From Armigeres subalbatus (taxonomy: Eukaryota > Arthropoda > Insecta > Diptera > Culicidae): 64,000 nucleotides of DNA. Location: positions 15,216,284 through 15,280,283 of the forward strand of contig NC_085139.1 in the NCBI RefSeq assembly GCF_024139115.2, written 5' to 3'. Positions 58,732 to 64,000 of this stretch are shown one piece after another. Each line of letters starts with the position of its first letter. Position 1 is the first letter of the stretch. The translations under genes and the position numbers were made by a program. The notes under the pieces were generated by a model. The model was not told the origin of the DNA. It made no database searches and saw only the letters and a list, made by a program, of their open reading frames with translations.

Positions 58732-58829
58732 AAGGTTAAAAGACTATTATTCTTCCATTTACTTCCACTATTAACTTTAATAATAGTTAATAGTGGAAGT
58801 AAATGGAAGAATAATAGTCTTTTAACCTT
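58732..58829. repeat. Perfect 45-bp-arm palindrome
   Basis: The arm AAGGTTAAAAGACTATTATT and its continuation (58732-58776) are followed by an 8-base loop TTAATAAT and the exact reverse complement (58785-58829). No mismatch was found. The arms are AT-rich and non-coding. Confidence 0.97.
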
Positions 58830-59069
58830 TTAGCCTAATTTTTTTTTTCAAATTAATTTATCGCTTGACGCCTCCAATTATAATTCTTACTACTGACGTC
58901 AAATTATAAATGAACCAATTACGCCAAAAATGCTGTTGCCACACCTTTACCAGAACTCTGGCGCCGCCAGTCGGTTGTTATAGCACCAGTTGTCGCATTA
59001 GTCGCACTTATACACCAAGTGGCGCATCATATCACCACAAAATATATTCTAATCAGTAAATCATATCCA

Positions 59070-59277
59070 TTAAGGTGGTTATACAATAAAGCCAAAAATC
59101 GGCCATCTTGGAAACCACGTGCTTTTTTCGGTCGATTTTCAAGAGCACGGATTAAAAGAACCATAACACTCATAGTGGTGATACATTCGTGGAAGCTTTC
59201 GCTTACTTATGCTATACAATCGACTTCAGTTTTAGCACTGTACGAAAAATTTTATGTCGTATTTATAATCACCTTAA
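59070..59277. mobile_element. 200-bp MITE flanked by TTAA
   Basis: TTAA is present on both sides (59070-59073 and 59274-59277). The ends inside are GGTGGTTATACAA and, inverted, GGTGATTATAAAT. TTAA duplication suggests the piggyBac group. The 103-codon frame across it has no known similarity. Confidence 0.6.
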
Positions 59278-59593
59278 ATACGATAACACCTCTAATCTCC
59301 TCCAATCAAATAAAACATTGTAAAAATTGATTTTGCCTAATTTTTGGCATCCTTTGCACCAGTTGTCACACTAGTTATCCCATTATGGCCATCCCATGAG
59401 AAAACAATGGGATTTGCCAAAATTAGAATAGTGCCACAACTAGTACATGCGTTCAATCAAAGTTAAATGCCGATTTCCGGGGATTAAACCACCCGACTTG
59501 GACATTAATTTACAATTCTGTGAAAACTCATATGTGAATATGTACGTTATGTGGAAGATATTGATTTGGAAAATGTATTGGAGGTAGCCACTT

Positions 59594-59668
59594 TCCCTTC
59601 GATGGGACTCGAACCCATGACCCTACAGTACGCTAGACTGGTGCTTTAACCAACTAAGCTACAAAGGA
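59594..59668 (-). tRNA. tRNA-Ala(AGC)-like, left arm
   Basis: 75 nt with TCCTTTG pairing to CGAAGGG (with G-U pairs) as acceptor, an A-box-like TAGCTTAGTTGG, an anticodon arm CAGT/ACTG enclosing CTAGCGT (anticodon AGC by position) and T arm ATGGG/CCCAT with loop TTCGAGT. The alanine-type G3-U70 pair is absent, so identity and function are doubtful; a tRNA-derived repeat is likely. Confidence 0.6.
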
Positions 59669-59873
59669 CCTCCGTCGGTCTTCGCAACCTATCGGCTACT
59701 GAACGAGCTCGAGATTCCCAAATTGGACGCATAGTCAAATCACTCGCAATCCATTTCTCAAGCCTACACTACCACATGTGTATAGTAATAGTACACTGTC
59801 ACATTAGAGGAGCGTCACATTTGGGAATCTGGAGCTCGTTCAGTAACCGCTAGGTTGCGAAGGCCGACGAAGG

Positions 59874-59948
59874 TCCTTCGTAGCTTAGTTGGTTAAAGCA
59901 CCAGTCTAGCGTACTGTAGGGTCATGGGTTCGAGTCCCATCGAAGGGA
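59874..59948 (+). tRNA. tRNA-Ala(AGC)-like, right arm
   Basis: Same sequence as the left copy but with TCCTTCG, giving a better acceptor pairing with CGAAGGG. D arm GCTT/AAGC, anticodon loop CTAGCGT and T arm are intact, so it folds as a full cloverleaf. Position 3-70 is C-G rather than G-U. Internal A and B boxes could support polymerase III transcription. It may be a real tRNA gene captured in a repeat or a SINE head. Confidence 0.65.
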
Positions 59949-60048
59949 AAGTGGCTACCTCCAATACATTTTTCAAATCAATATCTTCCACATAACGCAC
60001 ATATTCACATATGAGTTTTCACAACATTGTAAATTAGTACATGCGTTC

Positions 60049-62995
60049 CTATTACGGATTAAGCAATTTTGGGCACTAATATTTTTTTGCGGTTTTCACA
60101 TTTGTTCTAAAGAGCAGGAAAGGAAACATTTCGTTTAGCATGTCAACACCATGTACAAGTACATGTCTTTTATTTATTTATTTATTTAGAAATAGTTGTT
60201 CTTAAATATGGCGACGATTGGTACGCACACCCTAGCTTGCTTCTTTTGCTTAAAAATGTAGACATAGAGATGTTGGATTATGAAAAATCTGCTTCCATGA
60301 AAATCAACAACACTCTCAAAATATGGCAAGTACGGCATTTTTTTTCAGAAATCTGAGAGTAAAGAATCCAAACATTATCCTCAACTAAATACGTCTGCGA
60401 GGAAACGCGGGGAAAAGGGTGACTAACTTTTGAATTTGGAACTATCATGATATTTCAGGTTTAGCCTCGTTGGATAAACGTACAAATCGGGCTGAAAAAC
60501 TAATATTTTTGCAACTATGTAGTTGCACAAGTTACCTACTATTTGTCCGATACAGATCGAATATGATTGAATTACATCGCTGTTTTCATAAACACTCGAA
60601 ACAATCCCGCAATCGTCCTGGAGGTTAAACGATATCACCTTTTTAAGTACAACAAAGTCGACGGTCAACTCATCCTCTGCGCTGAAACCGCCCCCATACA
60701 GATCCGCTGATAAAACATGCACAACCCGTTCCTGTGCGCTTGATCGTTTGTGTCCTTCGAACCAAGCGCAGGAGGAAGGGGGCGTATCGAGTGCAAAAAA
60801 GCATAAATTAATGCTTAATGCTGCTAGCTGGTAACGGTGGGGCAGAGCTATGGGCCTCACAGTGAAAAAAAAACAACAATATCCACCTAATGGTGACAAT
60901 GCCTTTCTCATGATTGGGAAACAATATAAAACATATGGAGGCGGCAAAAATGATAAATTCCACTATTTTCCAAGCATTCCGATCAGCAATTCGGTTTGTC
61001 GATGATCTTCAAACCTTTCGATAGATTTCGTTGAATGAGCGAGCAAAATCCAAAAAGCCAACAGAACTTAAAAGTCTGCGCCGTTTGATGGAGCGAAGGA
61101 TAGTAGTGGTGGGGGAGAAATCTGAAAACGGTACCGAGCACAAAAATCTGCATACAAATAACATGTACACACAGTTGACTTTTATTTATTCCACATGTGC
61201 TCGAGCTGTTTTCGTTTTTTCTCGCTTATTCGCATCCATCCCTGGATCCCTCTCGCGGTGAAAGCGCGCTTTTTGCGTTGTTTCCCGATCCCGAAGTGCG
61301 GGTGGATTTTTTAGTGCGGCTAGGAAAGGACGGGGGTGGTCTTGCATGGCATTTGGGTGAGTTGTTCATGTAAACAAAATTTTTAACAGTTTGATTTATT
61401 ATGGGAATTTGCTTGCGCTCTGATGTCGGGCTTAAACCTCCCCCGGCTATCGCTTCGGCTGCGTTTTTTTATCATTCATCGAGCTGCAGAGGGTGAATCT
61501 GGATAGGGGGGACGATTGTTGATGTGGCTGTGATTTTGTGCCATCAGCAGTAGGAACAACAGCTCACAGGCTTAACCCAGCTGCGAACACAGTGGGCAAG
61601 AAGATAATTGTGAACTGTCGTGCGAGAGGACCTGTCACGAAGATAATTTGATAATAGAATCTCGCCCGAGACTGGCGAAACGTGAGAAAGTTACATTCAT
61701 GGGACAATAATTGAGTAGTGACACGGGAGGCGGGTAGTTTCGCGATACTTTTGTCAGATAACCAACTATGCTTTGTAGGCGAGTGTTATTTCTTAATCAG
61801 AACGGCCAAGGATGCTTCTCAAAGAACAATAACATTCAAATCCTTTCAGCTGATTTTCCTAGCGGTATGCCAGTTATACTTCCTGAATTCTTGCATCTCA
61901 GAGGTTATCAACTCATATGGAATGTATTTCAGAGACAGACTTCATTAGAATTTGCCCAAAATATCGAACATAAACTGGTTAAAAGTTTCAATTTGTGGAA
62001 AACCTTTAAAAACAATTTCATAAATGACTACATCTGCCCAGCGCTCGTAAGCTAAGGATTGAGAGCCACTGAGCCCATCCGAAGCGAAATTAGCTCCTCA
62101 AAGCCGATTTCCGCACGATGAGATTTCCATTCCACGACGCAAAGTCGTATGGTGCTGCTTGCTGGAGGCTCGCCCCCGGCGGCCCCAGTGTACGACGCAA
62201 ATGTTTGCGCGAAATTTATAGTTACAGATTATATTTATTTATAATAATCCACCATCGACCATGACGGAGTGGTTGCGCTTCCATTTTTGCCGATTTTCCT
62301 GCGTCGTTCCTGGGAAAAGTACTTCGAGTAGAGTGCGGAACAGCGGGCGATGGGCGAAAAAGCGGGCGCATTATCTGCGCCACTGCATCAGAAAGCAAAC
62401 AATCTACGGCCGCCGGTGGTAGTCAAGGCCTGGTGAAACATCCATTACACCATTTTCCCAGCAACTGTTCTGCTGGAAGCCACCACTTCGGGAGGATGAC
62501 GCTGGATAAATTGTGCGAGTTAGGAACGGCTTTCGATGGGCATGAAAAGTGAGCACATTTTGTACGCGCTGTTTACCGTTGATCGATGGGTTCGCAGGCG
62601 ATGCCAAAAAAGCGCACAGTTAACGGGCGGAATACGTATGAAGAGTAGCGACTATCACGTTGATTGCTGGGCCATCCGTCGGAATTCGTTTGCAAGAGTT
62701 TCGTCATTTTTGGGCGAACGCCAGATCATGCGCTGCCGGGCCTGTACCATAGGCGTGTAGTTGGAAGAAAATAAGATTTTTTACTAATGTAATCCCAATA
62801 TTGTAAAAATAAGGCCGATACAAATATTAAAAAAAAACAATTATGTTCTCCCACTCGGGTTTTTTTTACCGATAAATAAAATTTTGTGGGGGCTATAAAA
62901 ATTCGGATAATTTTAAGGATTGTCAAAACATTTATTTTCATTTTAATATTATTTTTTTATTATTCCCATCCCCTTTGAACTTCTGAAGCCATTTG
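60049..62995. other. No gene recognised; small repeat fragments
   Basis: A half copy of the 56636 foldback lies at 60460-60545. A fragment of the repeat end GCCTTTCTC lies near 60900. A CATAGGCGTGTAG transposon-end-like motif is at 62749. The frames at 60423-60947 (minus) and 62536-62760 (plus) match nothing I know. A GC-richer part at 61250-61700 and 62040-62760 could contain host regulatory or exon sequence, but no evidence decides it. Confidence 0.45.
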
Positions 62996-63079
62996 ACAGA
63001 GACGTCTCAATTCTCATTCCTCATTTCTCACTTCTCATTGTAAAAAGTGAGAAGCACGAAGTGAGTAGTGAGTAGAAAG

Positions 63080-63225
63080 GACATTTGACCGAATAGGACA
63101 TTTGGCCGAATAGGTTATTTAGCCGAAAAAGTCAATTGGCTGAATAGGTAATTTGACCGATTGTGACATTTGGCCGAAGAGGCCATTTGGTCCAACAGGT
63201 CATTTGGCCAAATAAGTCATTTGAA
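63080..63225 (+). repeat. 17-bp minisatellite, about 8.5 units
   Basis: Consecutive 17-mers of the form GACATTTGGCCGAATAG run from 63080 to 63215, with a partial ninth to 63225. Units differ by a few bases each. On both sides are TTCTCACTTCTCA-type hairpins (about 63008-63075 and 63225-63300), so the array lies between inverted simple-sequence blocks. Confidence 0.9.
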
Positions 63226-63689
63226 AAGTGAGAAATTATTGATTTCTCACTTCTTACTGTGGAAACTGAGATGCGCGAAGTGAGTAGTGAGACGTCTCAT
63301 TCGTAGCTTCTGCTCGAGGTTTTATTATAACCGGTGGTTTAAGCGCCACTTCCGGAATACGGTCGATGTTTTGCCCGACTACTTTTCGACTTCTCTCCTC
63401 AGGAGCCATTGCCATGTTTACACACTAGTCACATACATGCGCTGGTTTTCTTCTTCGTCGACTTACTAGGTTTCGCCGGGGCAATGGCGACGAACCGGTT
63501 CGAAACGGTTGTTTCGAAGCTGTTCTTGGCGCTGGCCGTGATGCTGTCCTCAACGGCACACAGCTGAGCCCGTGCAAATATGGAGGAACTAAAGTTGCGA
63601 AGTGGGTGGCGGCTGGACAGAAGACCTCCGATTTCCTCCAGAAAGCTGCGTCGACGGATGTCGCGCTTCCCGGGTTGATCTTCTGTGAA

Positions 63690-63970
63690 GAGGTGAAGAG
63701 GATCCCACTCTATGCCCCCAACAACAGGCCGGGCGGATTTGTATAGGGTGCGAATCAATCGCACTCTGCTGTGCTAAAGGCTTGCTTGGCTAAATCATTT
63801 GATGAGTTGGATTTCCTTACGTGTGCGGTCGCGTGTACTCAAACGACTAATGACGGTGGAAGACCGACACTTGATTACAATCAATCGAGTCCCTTCGCTC
63901 AGCCCGTTGGGGGCATAGAGTGTGATCCTCTCGTTTAATAGACAATGTGCACTCGCTTGACTGTGGAGAA
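63690..63970. mobile_element. Small inverted-repeat element, related to 25051-25141
   Basis: GAGGATCCCACTCTATGCCC near 63700 is mirrored by GGGCATAGAGTGTGATCCTC near 63918. Flanking AAGCGAGTGCACATTG-type sequence (minus strand) matches 25051-25100. It has no coding capacity. The outer limits are uncertain because the window ends at 64000. Confidence 0.6.
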
Positions 63971-64000
63971 GGCTCAAGACAAATAATAAAAAAAATCCAC

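Larger units (their letters stand above)
59441..60048. mobile_element. Palindromic cassette with two tRNA-like genes
   Basis: Arms at 59507-59730 and 59812-60035 are long reverse complements with few differences, around an 81-bp loop. Each arm carries a tRNA-like sequence, pointing away from the loop relative to the outer ends. The cassette is flanked by the 14-bp direct repeat TAGTACATGCGTTC (59441-59454 and 60035-60048). About 50 bp of unpaired sequence lies between the left repeat and the left arm. The direct repeats suggest mobilisation as a unit. Confidence 0.8.

Overview
The window looks like repeat-dense intergenic or intronic DNA from a culicine mosquito, most likely an Aedes species. 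The basis is a Feilai-like tRNA-derived SINE, R1-clade elements sitting on (TG)n tracts, RTE-like LINEs, a BEL/Pao element, a Penelope-like element and many small inverted-repeat elements, all typical of that genus. I recognise no host protein-coding gene. Nearly every long open frame lies in a tandem array, a polypyrimidine tract or a decayed transposon.

Layout. 1-6 kb: a foldback MITE, a decayed minisatellite and a homogeneous 24-bp satellite array (3298-5310). 6-15 kb: a decayed LINE (6160-6790), then a minus-strand RTE-like LINE split in two (10111-10511 and 14316-15095) by a plus-strand LINE (10522-14315), whose 3' part carries a 562-bp MITE. 15.4-23.9 kb: a dispersed repeat with GCCTTTCTCGT ends, apparently opened inside by a head-to-tail train of four R1-type elements on the minus strand. 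Each has its 3' end on a T-run next to TG-rich sequence. One is a complete-ended deletion derivative keeping gag but lacking the endonuclease and RT domains. 24-29 kb: simple-sequence blocks, a tRNA-like remnant and a 69-bp inverted repeat. 29.0-32.7 kb: a second array of the 24-bp satellite in the opposite orientation. 33.6-35.4 kb: a 1.2-kb polypyrimidine tract between inverted GGTCGAAGGTCAAAA minisatellite arms. 35.9-38.0 kb: a SINE and an insertion with 25-bp flanking direct repeats.

40.4-51.6 kb is a nest: an R1-type gag region (plus strand) is interrupted by a BEL/Pao element (minus, 5-bp duplication CCAGC). That element carries a hAT-type MITE in one LTR, a small foldback in its coding region and an almost intact Penelope-like element at its primer-binding site. 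52.9-55.5 kb: a 21-24-bp hairpin-forming satellite, probably expanded inside a hAT-like element. 56-64 kb: foldbacks, a perfect 45-bp-arm palindrome, a TTAA-flanked MITE, a palindromic cassette with two head-to-head tRNA-like sequences flanked by a 14-bp direct repeat, and a 17-bp minisatellite.

The elements do not form a host pathway. They record successive insertions, satellite expansions and internal deletions. The least ordinary items are the tRNA palindrome, the paired six-frame-open satellite arrays, the R1 train with its gag-only member, and the BEL element whose LTRs look young while its coding region looks dead.
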